DNA from: Laceyella tengchongensis
GTDB lineage: Bacteria; Bacillota; Bacilli; Thermoactinomycetales; Thermoactinomycetaceae
Direction: 5' to 3'
DNA length: 64,000 nucleotides
Assembly (NCBI RefSeq): GCF_900182735.1
Contig: NZ_FXTU01000006.1
Location: forward strand, 62,001-126,000
Every line of letters starts with the position of its first letter. Position 1 is the stretch's first letter. Below are positions 1 through 8,648 of the stretch, in pieces. Both the position numbers and the translations under genes were made by a program. A model generated the notes under the pieces. It was given only the letters and a program-made list of their open reading frames with translations, ran no database searches and was not told where the DNA came from.

Positions 1-1344
1 GCGAACCCCCAATTTTTGCGGACGCGTATACATGACGGGGATCAAGGGGCTATAGCCTGTTACCATAGCGGCAAAGGCATCGTCGAAAGCTGCGAGCTAT
101 TTGGGTTCAATCGCAACATCGTCACGGTGCTGGATGATGGGCGGTTGGATATTCTGCGATCCAAGGTCTACCATGGGCAAGAGTACGGGATTTATTATGC
201 GCAGAAAGCGGAAGGGATCGTACAGGAGACGGAGATCAAGCAGTTTCCCGACCGCGGGGCAGTCTGTATCGCCCATGCCGCCGATCCTACGTTTGTCCGT
301 TGTCATGTGTCCCAATCCAAAGTGGGGGTTCATGTGATCGACAACGGCCGGGGAACGTTTGAGGAGTGCACTTTGACGAAATGCGATGAAGCGTGGTCAG
401 TGGAAAATGGCCATCCCATCATCAAGCGCTGCCTGACAGATATCCCCTCTACGACTGCCAAACCGCAGTCAGCAGAAGAGGAAAGCGAATTGTTAAGCGA
501 GTATGCGGCCGAGTGGGAGCGGGTGATCGGGCAGGAGAAAGTGAAGCAACAAATGAGAGACGTGGTAACCTACTTGGATTACCAACAAGAGCGCAAACGA
601 CTAGGCTTGCCTTTGCCTGATGAGATGCCCATCCACGCCGTTTTCTGTGGCCCTGCGGACACCGGTCAGGTAGAGGTGGCCGAGGGGTATGGCCGGGCGT
701 TGAAAGGAATAGGCATCCTACCTTCGGATCAGGTTATCTGCATGGATGCTGGCTTGTTGGCGCAACAGCCGGAGGAGGCCATGTTGCGGGAGTGGCACCG
801 ATTCATAGACCAAGGGAAAGGCGGGATCCTGCTCATTGAACGCCTGCCGCTATTGGCTAACACAGAGAGCGGTCAAAGCATCATACGCCATATCAAGCAG
901 ATACTGGCGCAGCGGGAGGCAGACAGCGCCCTGATCTTAGTTGGAGAGGAGTCTTTGTTAAAGGAATGGTTGGGGGAGCAATGGAACGATTTGGTGAAAA
1001 ACCGTTTCACTTTTGTTCCCTACACGCCTTATGAGCTGGCCGAGCACTTTGAACAGATGGCGCGCGCAGAAGAGTATGTAATCCATCCCAGTGCCAAAGA
1101 TGACTGCGTCAAAGCGATGATTCACCTGCACAGGTACGGCCCAGAGGGCCAACTTGCGCGCCTGCGGGAATTTTTCCAGCAGGTGAAGTTTAACCATGGA
1201 CGCAGATGTGTCCGATTGCCGAAAGAAAAACGGAACAAAGAGTTATTGGTCACCTTGATGCCTGAAGACTTTTTAAATGAAGAGACGGACATCCGACCCG
1301 GCAATCCGGACTGGCTGGCAGAAATCGAGCGTTATTTGCATTGA
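1..1344 (+). CDS. Beta-helix repeat protein fused to a degenerate AAA+ ATPase-like domain (5' end outside window)
   Basis: The reading frame is open to the window edge, so the true start lies upstream. The first ~145 visible residues are short repeats with regularly spaced C, G and hydrophobic residues (C-L-F-G-F, C-H-V-S, C-T-L), typical of a right-handed parallel beta-helix. From about residue 165 the order of elements matches the SpoVK/CbbX class of AAA+ proteins: an IGQEKVKQQ-type helix, a P-loop position, a Walker B strand, and a YTPYEL segment before the lid. The P-loop reads GPADTGQV, with Gln and Val where GPPGTGKT has Lys and Thr. The Walker B end reads LLIER instead of FIDE. ATP hydrolysis therefore looks lost (inference). 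Family placement rests on motif order, and its cellular role is unknown. Confidence 0.75.
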   Translation, partial: ANPQFLRTRIHDGDQGAIACYHSGKGIVESCELFGFNRNIVTVLDDGRLDILRSKVYHGQEYGIYYAQKAEGIVQETEIKQFPDRGAVCIAHAADPTFVRCHVSQSKVGVHVIDNGRGTFEECTLTKCDEAWSVENGHPIIKRCLTDIPSTTAKPQSAEEESELLSEYAAEWERVIGQEKVKQQMRDVVTYLDYQQERKRLGLPLPDEMPIHAVFCGPADTGQVEVAEGYGRALKGIGILPSDQVICMDAGLLAQQPEEAMLREWHRFIDQGKGGILLIERLPLLANTESGQSIIRHIKQILAQREADSALILVGEESLLKEWLGEQWNDLVKNRFTFVPYTPYELAEHFEQMARAEEYVIHPSAKDDCVKAMIHLHRYGPEGQLARLREFFQQVKFNHGRRCVRLPKEKRNKELLVTLMPEDFLNEETDIRPGNPDWLAEIERYLH

Positions 1345-1403
1345 GCCCAAATGGCTTGGCAAGGAATGTCGTTTCGTTAGAAAATAATGCAATGGCCCGA
1401 AGT

Positions 1404-1435
1404 GAAGTGGATATGATCCACTTCTTATTTTTTTC
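1404..1435 (+). terminator. Rho-independent terminator after the beta-helix/AAA-like gene
   Basis: A perfect 9-bp stem (GAAGTGGAT / ATCCACTTC) with an ATG loop is followed by a T-rich run. It lies 60 bases after the stop codon and separates this gene from the azoreductases. Confidence 0.85.
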
Positions 1436-1621
1436 TGTCGTCTTTAAATCGACCAAATATTTGATTTTAGGTTATAATTGTTATCCATATAGGGTAATAA
1501 AAGCATGTTGTATGTTATTTAATTATCGATATGTCCTATAACAGGTAACAGATCGGGCAGTTTTTTTCAATTTATAGAGAAACATTCATGGCTAAAAGGC
1601 CTTAGGCGAGGAGATGAGTCT

Positions 1622-2254
1622 TTGGCAACGGTATTATATGTCACCGCTAATCCTAAACCAGAGTCGGAATCTGTGTGTTTACGTATGGGACGGGAGTTTT
1701 TGCGAACGTATGAATTGACCAATCCGCTTGATGAAATTGTAGAGCTGGACTTGTACCGCGATCCGATTCCCTTACTGGATTTCGATGTGTTTAGCGGATG
1801 GAGTAAGTTGAATGAAGGTTCCCCTCTTACTTTGGAAGAGCGGAAAAAGTTGGGGAGGATCAGTGAGTTGGTTGAACAATTTATCCACGCCGACAAGTAT
1901 ATTTTTGTCACACCCATGTGGAATTTTGGTTTGCCACCCATGTTTAAAGCGTACATCGACCTGGTCTGCATGCAAGGAAAAACCTACCAGTACACCGCGG
2001 CCGGACCGGTCGGGATGTTGCTGAACAAAAAGGCGGTTCATATTCAAGCGCGGGGGCAAATCTATTCACAGGGTCCGGCGCAAGCGATGGAGTATGCCGA
2101 CAGTTATGTCCGGTTGGTTTTGGGGTTGATGGGAATCACCGATGTGCAATCCATCATTGCCGAGGGCACATCAGACCCGCAACGGTTCTCGCAAATTCTC
2201 CAACAGGGGATTCAGCTTGCCAAACAACAAGCGGTGCAATTTGCGCAAAGTTGA
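1622..2254 (+). CDS. azoR: FMN-dependent NADH-azoreductase (first of a tandem pair)
   Basis: This 210-residue flavodoxin-like quinone/azo reductase (AzoR/AcpD family) reduces azo bonds and quinones with NAD(P)H through bound FMN, usually as a cytoplasmic dimer. Family signatures seen are the N-terminal TANPKPES phosphate-binding loop, MWNFGLPPMFKAYID near residues 99-113, and the RGQIYSQGP segment near 143. The length is normal. The start is TTG at 1622, about 8 bases after a GAGGAG ribosome site; no ATG with a site is available. It is followed 126 bases later by a close paralog. Tandem copies suggest detoxification of quinones or electrophiles; regulation is not visible. Confidence 0.9.
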   Translation: MATVLYVTANPKPESESVCLRMGREFLRTYELTNPLDEIVELDLYRDPIPLLDFDVFSGWSKLNEGSPLTLEERKKLGRISELVEQFIHADKYIFVTPMWNFGLPPMFKAYIDLVCMQGKTYQYTAAGPVGMLLNKKAVHIQARGQIYSQGPAQAMEYADSYVRLVLGLMGITDVQSIIAEGTSDPQRFSQILQQGIQLAKQQAVQFAQS

Positions 2255-2379
2255 ATGGATGAATGAGAATTGGCATGGTTATTTATAATACATAAAGGAA
2301 CCGCCTAGCTTGACAAAATATCATCTGTTTAATATACTTACAAAAGATTAGTTGATTATTTTTTAGGAGGAAGACGCAA

Positions 2380-3012
2380 ATGGCCAAAGTACTGTACATC
2401 ACTGCCAATCCCAAAGCAGAAAACGAATCATTCAGTCTCAAATTGGGGAAAGGATTCTTGGATAAATATAAAGAATTGAATCCTCAAGACGAAATCATCC
2501 ATCTTGACTTATACCAAATGGATCTTCCTTACCTTGACGCCGATGTGTTCAGCGGATGGGGCAAACTGGCTAAAGGTGAAGGTCTGACTGAAGACGAGCA
2601 ACGCAAAGTCGCTCGGATCAATGAATTGACCGATCAATTTGTGGAAGCGGACAAGTATGTGTTTGTTACGCCGATGTGGAACTTCTTGTTCCCACCACGC
2701 ATGAAAACGTATATCGACACCATTTGCATCGCGGGCAAAACCTTCAAGTACACTGAACAAGGACCGGTCGGCTTGTTGGAAGGTAAAAAAGCAATTCACC
2801 TGCATGCCAGCGGTGGCGTTTATTCCCATGGTCCGGCGCAGGATTTGAATTTCGCTGATCGTTATATCCATGCGGTGATGAACTTCATTGGAATTACGGA
2901 TGTTACCACGGTTGTCGCTGAAGGAATGGCTGCACAACCGGATCAAGCAGAAGCCATCTTGAAGGATGCCATCGCCAAAGCGCAAGACGCAGCGGTGCAA
3001 TTTGCGAAATAA
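2380..3012 (+). CDS. azoR: FMN-dependent NADH-azoreductase (second of a tandem pair)
   Basis: A 210-residue AzoR-family flavoprotein, clearly a duplicate of the gene just upstream: same length, the same TANPKAEN loop at the N-terminus, MWNFLFPPRMKTYID in the middle and a GGVYSHGPAQ segment. It catalyses NAD(P)H-dependent two-electron reduction of quinones and azo compounds. It begins with ATG after a strong AGGAGG site 8 bases upstream, a better initiation region than its paralog, so it may be the more highly expressed copy (inference). A strong terminator follows at once. B. subtilis also carries two such enzymes, but not adjacent. Confidence 0.92.
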   Translation: MAKVLYITANPKAENESFSLKLGKGFLDKYKELNPQDEIIHLDLYQMDLPYLDADVFSGWGKLAKGEGLTEDEQRKVARINELTDQFVEADKYVFVTPMWNFLFPPRMKTYIDTICIAGKTFKYTEQGPVGLLEGKKAIHLHASGGVYSHGPAQDLNFADRYIHAVMNFIGITDVTTVVAEGMAAQPDQAEAILKDAIAKAQDAAVQFAK

Positions 3013-3017
3013 TAAAG

Positions 3018-3056
3018 AAAGCTAGGATGCAAAAGGCATCCTAGCTTTTCATTTTT
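3018..3056 (+). terminator. Rho-independent terminator of the azoreductase pair
   Basis: A 13-bp perfect stem (AAAGCTAGGATGC and its complement) with a 5-base loop is followed by a T-rich tail, starting 6 bases after the stop of the second azoreductase. Confidence 0.92.
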
Positions 3057-3110
3057 GCCTCCAACTACACTGCAAGGGGACAGCGTCATCCACTTGGTTC
3101 ATGGCGACAT

Positions 3111-3659
3111 TTAGAATATTTTAACCCCTAGCACATGATCGATGGGGATGCTGCCTATTTCCCGGCTATCCCGGCTGTTGTTGCGGTTGTCGCCCATGAC
3201 GAAGATCTGGTTTTCCGGAATGACGAAATGGGCGTCCGGCGTATCGAACATCGCCTCTTTAATGTAATCTTCCTTCAGACGTTGTCCGTTTCGGTACACT
3301 TGGTTGCTTTTGATCATGATGGTATCGCCGGGGAGGCCGATGACGCGCTTGACCCAGACATCGTGGCTATGGCGCTCTTTAAACATGGAGAACAGCGGGG
3401 TATCGAGTAAATCGTCCTTCCATGTGCGCGCACGATTTACGCGGCTGTCAATGATCACGATGTCACCGATCCGGGGCTTGTAGGTGAACGTCCGGGGAAG
3501 TTTGGATACATAGATGTGGTGGTTGGGTTTTAATGTAGGTTCCATTGAGCTACCGAGAACTTTGGTGGGTTGAAATACAAAAATACTGATAAAAAGTGCG
3601 AAGGCAATGCCGAAGAAGATTGAACCACCCCAGGCCAATAGCTCTTTTGCAATCCTCAT
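3111..3659 (-). CDS. lepB: Signal peptidase I
   Basis: Membrane-bound serine protease that removes signal peptides from exported proteins. The 182-residue length fits Gram-positive SipS-type enzymes with one N-terminal membrane anchor (about residues 9-29). Catalytic motifs are all present: SSMEPT with nucleophile Ser38, VKRVIGLPGD with general base Lys104, and GDNRNNSRDSR at 156-166. The ATG start follows a GGAGATG site. It is a single gene, converging with the azoreductase pair and divergent from hmgA. Possible clients in the window include the secreted subtilase at 50-51 kb. Confidence 0.95.
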   Translation of the reverse strand: MRIAKELLAWGGSIFFGIAFALFISIFVFQPTKVLGSSMEPTLKPNHHIYVSKLPRTFTYKPRIGDIVIIDSRVNRARTWKDDLLDTPLFSMFKERHSHDVWVKRVIGLPGDTIMIKSNQVYRNGQRLKEDYIKEAMFDTPDAHFVIPENQIFVMGDNRNNSRDSREIGSIPIDHVLGVKIF

Positions 3660-3909
3660 TATTCACGTACATCTCCTTACTTGATTTTGGAAAAAAGAGG
3701 TTTTGGATGTTAACTAATTCAATGCTTATGCAGAAAATCCTTTCAAATATGGTACTGTTGGAGCAAATCGTTTTTGCATAGGGTGGTTGCCGTCGTCTTT
3801 GCTGGTGATAACATCCGTCGTTATTTTTAGAGAAGAGAAAACCTTTTCAAGAAATGTATTTGTTATTTTGTTAAAATAGTGAATAGATGAATCATTAGGA
3901 GGGAGAGCC

Positions 3910-5079
3910 ATGCCGTTTTATCATCGTCTGGGAAATCTCCCAGCCAAGCGACATGTTCAATTTCGACAGCCTGATGGGAGTTTGTATCGCGAGCAGGTGA
4001 TGGGCACCAAAGGTTTTTCTGGCATTCAGTCCATTTTGTATCACATCCATCCGCCGACACAAGTGCGGGAGGCTCGGTTTTTGAGAGACTGGACAGTGCC
4101 GTTGGAGGAGGAAGGGGCCAATCGTCATCGGCATTTTTTGACGTTTGAGGCTCCGAAGGGCAAAGATCCGATTGAAGGGCGTGTCCATTGGTTGGTGAAT
4201 GAAGATGTGGCCATCGCTACGGCCAATCCGACAGAAACGATGCCTTATTTTTTCCGCAACAGCGATGGCGATGAAATTCTCTTCGTCCATGAGGGGGAAG
4301 GGGTTTTGGAAACTATTTTTGGTGATCTCCCCTACCGCCCTGGTGATTATTTGGTGATACCGGTGGGAACCACTTACCGTTTGAACATGAAGAGCGAGCA
4401 AACCCGTTTGTTGGTCATTGAAACAACAGGGGAAATCACTCCGCCCCGACGGTACCAAAACGAAGTGGGCCAACTGATGGAGCACAGCCCCTATTGTGAA
4501 CGGGATATACGGGTTCCTAAAAAACTGCAAACACATGAGGAAAAAGGAACGTTTGAAATTCGTGTTAAGGCACGAAATCGCTTACATGCCTATCTATACG
4601 ATTTTCATCCGTTTGATGTAGTTGGTTGGGACGGATATCTTTACCCTTGGGCCTTTAATATTGAAGATTTTGAACCGATTACCGGCTCCATTCATCAGCC
4701 TCCGCCAGTTCACCAGACGTTTGCCGGTCCCAACTTTGTCGTTTGCTCCTTTGTGCCGCGGATGTACGATTATCATCCCTTGGCCATTCCAGCTCCTTAT
4801 TATCACAGCAATGTGAATAGCGATGAGGTGCTTTACTATGTTAAGGGGAATTTCATGAGTCGAAAAGGCATAAACGAAGGTTCAATCACCCTGCATCCCA
4901 GCGGGATTCCCCACGGGCCCCATCCAGGGAAAATGGAAGCGAGCATCGGTAAAACCCGGACGGAAGAACTGGCTGTCATGGTGGACACATTCCGTCCATT
5001 GCGGGTGACCAAGGCTGCCCTCTCGTACGAAGTAGCGGAGTATATGGCGAGTTGGTTGCCTGAAGAGACGGAGGGTTAA
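3910..5079 (+). CDS. hmgA: Homogentisate 1,2-dioxygenase
   Basis: A non-heme iron cupin enzyme that opens the homogentisate ring to maleylacetoacetate in tyrosine breakdown. The 389 residues match the shorter Bacillus-type form rather than the ~430-residue proteobacterial form. Likely iron ligands are His299 and Glu306 in YYHSNVNSDEVLYY and a histidine of HPSGIPHGPHPG at 329-340; the HQPPPVHQTF segment near 262-271 corresponds to the substrate-binding histidine region. The C-terminal ELAVMVDTFRPL is a family hallmark. ATG follows an AGGAGGG site. The next gene starts one base after its stop, so the two are co-translated. No fumarylacetoacetase or HPPD gene is nearby. Confidence 0.92.
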   Translation: MPFYHRLGNLPAKRHVQFRQPDGSLYREQVMGTKGFSGIQSILYHIHPPTQVREARFLRDWTVPLEEEGANRHRHFLTFEAPKGKDPIEGRVHWLVNEDVAIATANPTETMPYFFRNSDGDEILFVHEGEGVLETIFGDLPYRPGDYLVIPVGTTYRLNMKSEQTRLLVIETTGEITPPRRYQNEVGQLMEHSPYCERDIRVPKKLQTHEEKGTFEIRVKARNRLHAYLYDFHPFDVVGWDGYLYPWAFNIEDFEPITGSIHQPPPVHQTFAGPNFVVCSFVPRMYDYHPLAIPAPYYHSNVNSDEVLYYVKGNFMSRKGINEGSITLHPSGIPHGPHPGKMEASIGKTRTEELAVMVDTFRPLRVTKAALSYEVAEYMASWLPEETEG

Positions 5080-5080
5080 T

Positions 5081-5725
5081 ATGCGCTTTGATCCCAAGAA
5101 GCTTTCAAAGACCGACAATTACAAATTGCTGATAGGTAGCGTGTTGCCGAGGCCCATCGCTTTTGTCACCTCCCTAGGGCCGAACGGGACAGTCAATGCT
5201 GCGCCCTTTAGCTTTTTTAATGTGGTCGCCACCGAACCGCCACTGTTGGCTTTCTCTTGCACACGCAAGCCGGGCGGTGTCATGAAGGATACGGCACGCA
5301 ACATCTTAAATCATGGGGAATATGTTGTTCACATTGTAGATGAGAGCATTGTGACGATGGTGAACGAAACGGCGGTCGAATTTCCGGCTGAGGTTGGCGA
5401 AGCGGTACAAGTCGGGTTTACTTTTGCCGACAGCGAAGTGGTGTCCGTGCCCCGATTAGCGGAGTGCAAAATCCAGATGGAATGTCGGTTACATCAACAT
5501 TTGGCGCTGGGTGGAACCGAAAAGGAACCTAATAGCGACTTGCTGATCGGCGAAGTAGTGCAGTTTCATGTTGCCGACGAACTCGTCGATCGTGGGCGAA
5601 TTGATACCATGGGACTGCGGCCGGTGGGAAGGATGGCCGGAGCCACTTATGTTAAGTTGGGAGAATTGTTTGATATTCCACGTATGAGTTATGAGGAATG
5701 GATGGAGAAAAAAGAACCTAAGTGA
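5081..5725 (+). CDS. Flavin reductase-like (FMN-binding split-barrel) family protein
   Basis: A 214-residue protein of the flavin reductase-like (DIM6/NTAB) family, which binds FMN in a split barrel. Supporting segments are LPRPIAFVTSLGPNGTVN near residues 22-39, NAAPFSFFNVV and the TRKPGG loop, all typical of this family. Its start sits one base after the hmgA stop and its GGAGG ribosome site lies inside the hmgA 3' end, so translation is coupled. Such genes often accompany aromatic-degradation oxygenases in Bacillales, but a substrate or redox partner cannot be read from the sequence. Confidence 0.85.
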   Translation: MRFDPKKLSKTDNYKLLIGSVLPRPIAFVTSLGPNGTVNAAPFSFFNVVATEPPLLAFSCTRKPGGVMKDTARNILNHGEYVVHIVDESIVTMVNETAVEFPAEVGEAVQVGFTFADSEVVSVPRLAECKIQMECRLHQHLALGGTEKEPNSDLLIGEVVQFHVADELVDRGRIDTMGLRPVGRMAGATYVKLGELFDIPRMSYEEWMEKKEPK

Positions 5726-5795
5726 ACAGGTATTGTATTGCAGGTGTGATTGTCAGAACGCGGCCGAGTTTAAGCGCGGAGTGCTACCCAACAAT

Positions 5796-5836
5796 AAAAG
5801 GTGGGTTATGTATAAACTTAACCCACCTTTTTTATT
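5796..5836. terminator. Bidirectional terminator between the hmgA operon and typA
   Basis: A 12-bp stem (AAAGGTGGGTTA / TAACCCACCTTT) is flanked by an A-rich side on the left and a T run on the right, so it can end transcription of the hmgA pair on the plus strand and typA on the minus strand. Confidence 0.85.
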
Positions 5837-5842
5837 GCGCTG

Positions 5843-7693
5843 TTATTCTGCTTCATATTTTTTCTGCTTTTGATGGCGTGCCCGTTCGTTTCTGGCGAGG
5901 TATTTTTTCCGCAGGCGGAAGGTTTTGGGCGTGATCTCAAGCAGTTCGTCCTCTTTCATGATCTCCAGAGCATCATCGATGCTAAGTTGACGGGGCGTGT
6001 CGAGACGCAGGGCTTCTTCCGCGGTGGCGCGGCGAATACTGGTGAGATGTTTCTTTTTGCAGACGTTTACTTCCAAGTCGTTTTCGCGGATGTGCTGACC
6101 GACGACCATCCCTTCATACACTTCTGTTCCGGGTGTGATGTATAGTTGGCCCCGCTCTTGCGCCGAGTGGAGCGCATAGGTGGTAGCTGTGCCCGATTCC
6201 CATGCGATCAAGGAACCAAAATCATGTGTCTCTATTTCACCCGCATAAGGTTCGTATCCGGCAAACAAGGTGTTCATCAACGCTTCTCCACGTGTCGCCG
6301 TCAAAAGCTGGAGGCGGAAACCCAACAAGCCGCGAGATGGCGCTTTGTAGACAAACTGGATGTTGCCGCTATCTAACACTGTCATGTCCAGCAATTGCCC
6401 TTTGCGTTTGCCCAAGAGCTCAACGACCGCACCTTGTTGCTCGCTGCTCACTTCGATTTCTACTTGTTCATAAGGCTCGTATTTCTTTCCGTCGATCACC
6501 TTAATGATTACTTCCGGCTTGCTCACCTGGAATTCATATCCCTCGCGGCGCATGTTTTCGATCAGGATGCTCAGATGCAATTCCCCGCGGCCAGACACCA
6601 TGAAATGATCAGCTGAATCCGTGTCTTCTACACGCAAAGCCACATCTTTTTCCGCTTCGTTGTAGAGGCGTTCACGAATTTTGCGGGAAGTGAGGTATGT
6701 CCCGTCTTGACCGGCGAATGGGCTGGTGTTGATGCCGATCATCATGCGCAACGTGGGCTCTTCCACTGTGATGGGCGGCAGTGGATCGGGATGATTGATA
6801 TCGCACAAGGTGTCGCCGATCCCCACTTTGCCAAGACCAGTGAGGGCGATGATGTCTCCGGCGAAAGCTTCTTCTACTTCTACCCGGGCTAGCCCTTGAT
6901 GGGTGAACACTTGGCCTACTTTCACCTGCTTGGTTTCGCCGGTGGCCGTCATCAGCAACAAAGGTTGATTGCGCCGAATGGAACCTCGATTTAAGCGACC
7001 GATCACGATTTGCCCTTTGTATTCGTCAAAACCGAGCAAGGTGGCCTGCATTTGCGTCGGCCCTTGGCGATCCACGGTGGGGGCGGGGAGGTATTCCAAG
7101 ATGGTTTCGAAGAGCGGTTCCATCGTGGGGGTTAGTTCGTTTGGAGCATAACCAGACGAGCCGGTTAATCCGCTCGCGTAAATGATAGGAAATTCACATT
7201 GTTCTTCGCTGGCACCCATGTCGACGAACAAATCGAAAGTGGTGTTGACCACTTCATCCGGGCGCGCATGAGGCCGGTCGATCTTGTTGACGACTACGAT
7301 GGCTTTGTGCCCGCGTTCCAGTGCTTTTTTCAGAACAAACTTCGTCTGCGGCATGGGGCCTTCCACCGCATCGACCAACAACAGCACACCGTCTACCATA
7401 TTCATCACCCGCTCCACTTCACCGCCAAAATCGGCGTGTCCGGGTGTGTCGACGATGTTGATGTTAAATCCTTTATATTGGATCGCGGTATTTTTCGAAA
7501 GAATGGTGATGCCGCGCTCACGTTCCAAGTCATTCGAGTCCATCACGCGTTCTTCCACATGCTGGTTTTCACGGAAGATGCGGCTTTGTTTCAGCATGGC
7601 ATCCACCAAAGTGGTTTTGCCGTGGTCTACGTGTGCGATGATAGCAATGTTGCGAATGTTATTCTCTTTGCTCATGTTATGGTGAGGAGCCAC
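5843..7693 (-). CDS. typA: Translational GTPase TypA/BipA
   Basis: A ribosome-associated GTPase of the EF-G-like family, needed under stress and low temperature for ribosome assembly and translation. G-domain motifs are complete: AHVDHGKTT (20-28), DTPGHAD (82-88), NKID (136-139). The rest follows the family layout of EF-G domains III and V plus the TypA-specific C-terminal domain. The 616-residue length is normal. A GTG start at 7693 has an AAGGAGG site about 12 bases upstream; an internal ATG six codons later has no good site. Single-gene unit ending at a bidirectional terminator. Confidence 0.95.
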   Translation of the reverse strand: MAPHHNMSKENNIRNIAIIAHVDHGKTTLVDAMLKQSRIFRENQHVEERVMDSNDLERERGITILSKNTAIQYKGFNINIVDTPGHADFGGEVERVMNMVDGVLLLVDAVEGPMPQTKFVLKKALERGHKAIVVVNKIDRPHARPDEVVNTTFDLFVDMGASEEQCEFPIIYASGLTGSSGYAPNELTPTMEPLFETILEYLPAPTVDRQGPTQMQATLLGFDEYKGQIVIGRLNRGSIRRNQPLLLMTATGETKQVKVGQVFTHQGLARVEVEEAFAGDIIALTGLGKVGIGDTLCDINHPDPLPPITVEEPTLRMMIGINTSPFAGQDGTYLTSRKIRERLYNEAEKDVALRVEDTDSADHFMVSGRGELHLSILIENMRREGYEFQVSKPEVIIKVIDGKKYEPYEQVEIEVSSEQQGAVVELLGKRKGQLLDMTVLDSGNIQFVYKAPSRGLLGFRLQLLTATRGEALMNTLFAGYEPYAGEIETHDFGSLIAWESGTATTYALHSAQERGQLYITPGTEVYEGMVVGQHIRENDLEVNVCKKKHLTSIRRATAEEALRLDTPRQLSIDDALEIMKEDELLEITPKTFRLRKKYLARNERARHQKQKKYEAE

Positions 7694-7868
7694 GCGGGCC
7701 CCTACCCTCCTTTTCGTTTCGGATTCCCAATCGGAATCGTACCATAAATAAGGGAATCTACGCTAGAGGGAGAGGAGGCTTTTCGTAGCGCAAAATGCAG
7801 GCTTACCAATGAGACGATGATGGAATGGATTAAGCACGTGGATCAAGGAAGGGCTAAACCATGTTAAA

Positions 7869-8419
7869 TTAACTCTTTAGAACGAAATTAGCTTGTTTTT
7901 TGGGGTCTTCATTTTCTAGATAATAGTCTTCTGCTTTCCAATATATCTTTCTGAATTTTTCGTCGTTTTGTTGAGTGGAATTAGATTCGCGCAGAAATCT
8001 CGTGTTTCTTGGACAATCCAAGTAAACTACAAAATCAAAGAAACTCCTCCACTCTCTCCGCTGAAGAAAGACGCCCTCAATTATGATTATACAAGTGTCT
8101 GGGAGTGTAACGTTTTGTATGGTATCTAATTCACCATCATAGAACGGAAGAGTAATTTGATTTGATTCACGTAGTTTCATAAAGAAATTTTCTTTAAGCA
8201 TTTGATGTCCCATTGTAAATAATAGTATTCGATCCATTCATCGTTCCCAGTATGGTAACGTTTTTTACGTTCAACAATGAAGTCATCTATGTGAAATACA
8301 CAAACATTAATGCGTTTTTCGTGTAATATCACTTTGAGTTTTTTTACGAGGGTAGTTTTCCCAGAACGACTTAGGCCATCAATTCCGAGGATAAAGCATG
8401 TTGATTTGTCTATGTTTGG
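7869..8419 (-). pseudogene. Frameshifted uridine kinase-like P-loop kinase
   Basis: Two minus-strand frames together give one recognisable P-loop kinase of the uridine-kinase type. The upstream frame holds GIDGLSRSGKTTLV (Walker A) and FHIDDF. The downstream frame continues with NFFMKLRESN, IIIIEGVFLQR and a natural-looking C-terminus. The switch of frame falls near 8200-8212 and is explained by loss of one base. At the 5' end the P-loop frame meets a TAA stop at 8420-8422 with no start codon before the P-loop, so the N-terminus is damaged too. One sequencing error could explain the first defect but not the second. Locally AT-rich. Probably non-functional. Confidence 0.75.
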
Positions 8420-8520
8420 TTAAGTCACTTTGAAAAGGGGGGAACCGGGTTTTAACGTGGAAGCGGCTTTGTTTTGATAAGCCAGGAAGCTTGAGATGAC
8501 TGATAGTCAGGTCGTTAATT

Positions 8521-8543
8521 AAACTTTTTTATTAAAAAAGTTT
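8521..8543. repeat. AT-only inverted repeat upstream of the ABC exporter promoter
   Basis: AAACTTTTTT and AAAAAAGTTT form a perfect 10-bp inverted repeat with an ATT centre, just upstream of the predicted promoter. It could act as an UP-like element, a regulator site or a weak hairpin; nothing in the sequence decides. Confidence 0.45.
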
Positions 8544-8552
8544 TAAAAAGTA

Positions 8553-8581
8553 TTTACATTGGCAATTTGGTAAGGTAAGAT
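8553..8581 (+). promoter_or_regulatory. Probable SigA promoter for the ABC exporter pair
   Basis: TTTACA and TAAGAT are separated by 17 bases, close to the TTGACA/TATAAT consensus, and lie about 70 bases before the preferred start codon of the first exporter gene. Confidence 0.5.
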
Positions 8582-8648
8582 TGTGATTACCGAAATATTT
8601 GGCTTGCAAAGTATTTGGGGGATTGTACAGAGAACGGGGGTGGAGTCA

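Noticed and set aside
7199..7747. 182-codon plus-strand frame
   Set aside because: It is the antisense shadow of typA, whose motifs are fully intact on the other strand.
8583..8648. Longer N-terminus of the first ABC exporter subunit from GTG at 8583
   Set aside because: It would start two bases after the predicted -10 and has no ribosome site; the ATG cluster at 8649-8657 has one.
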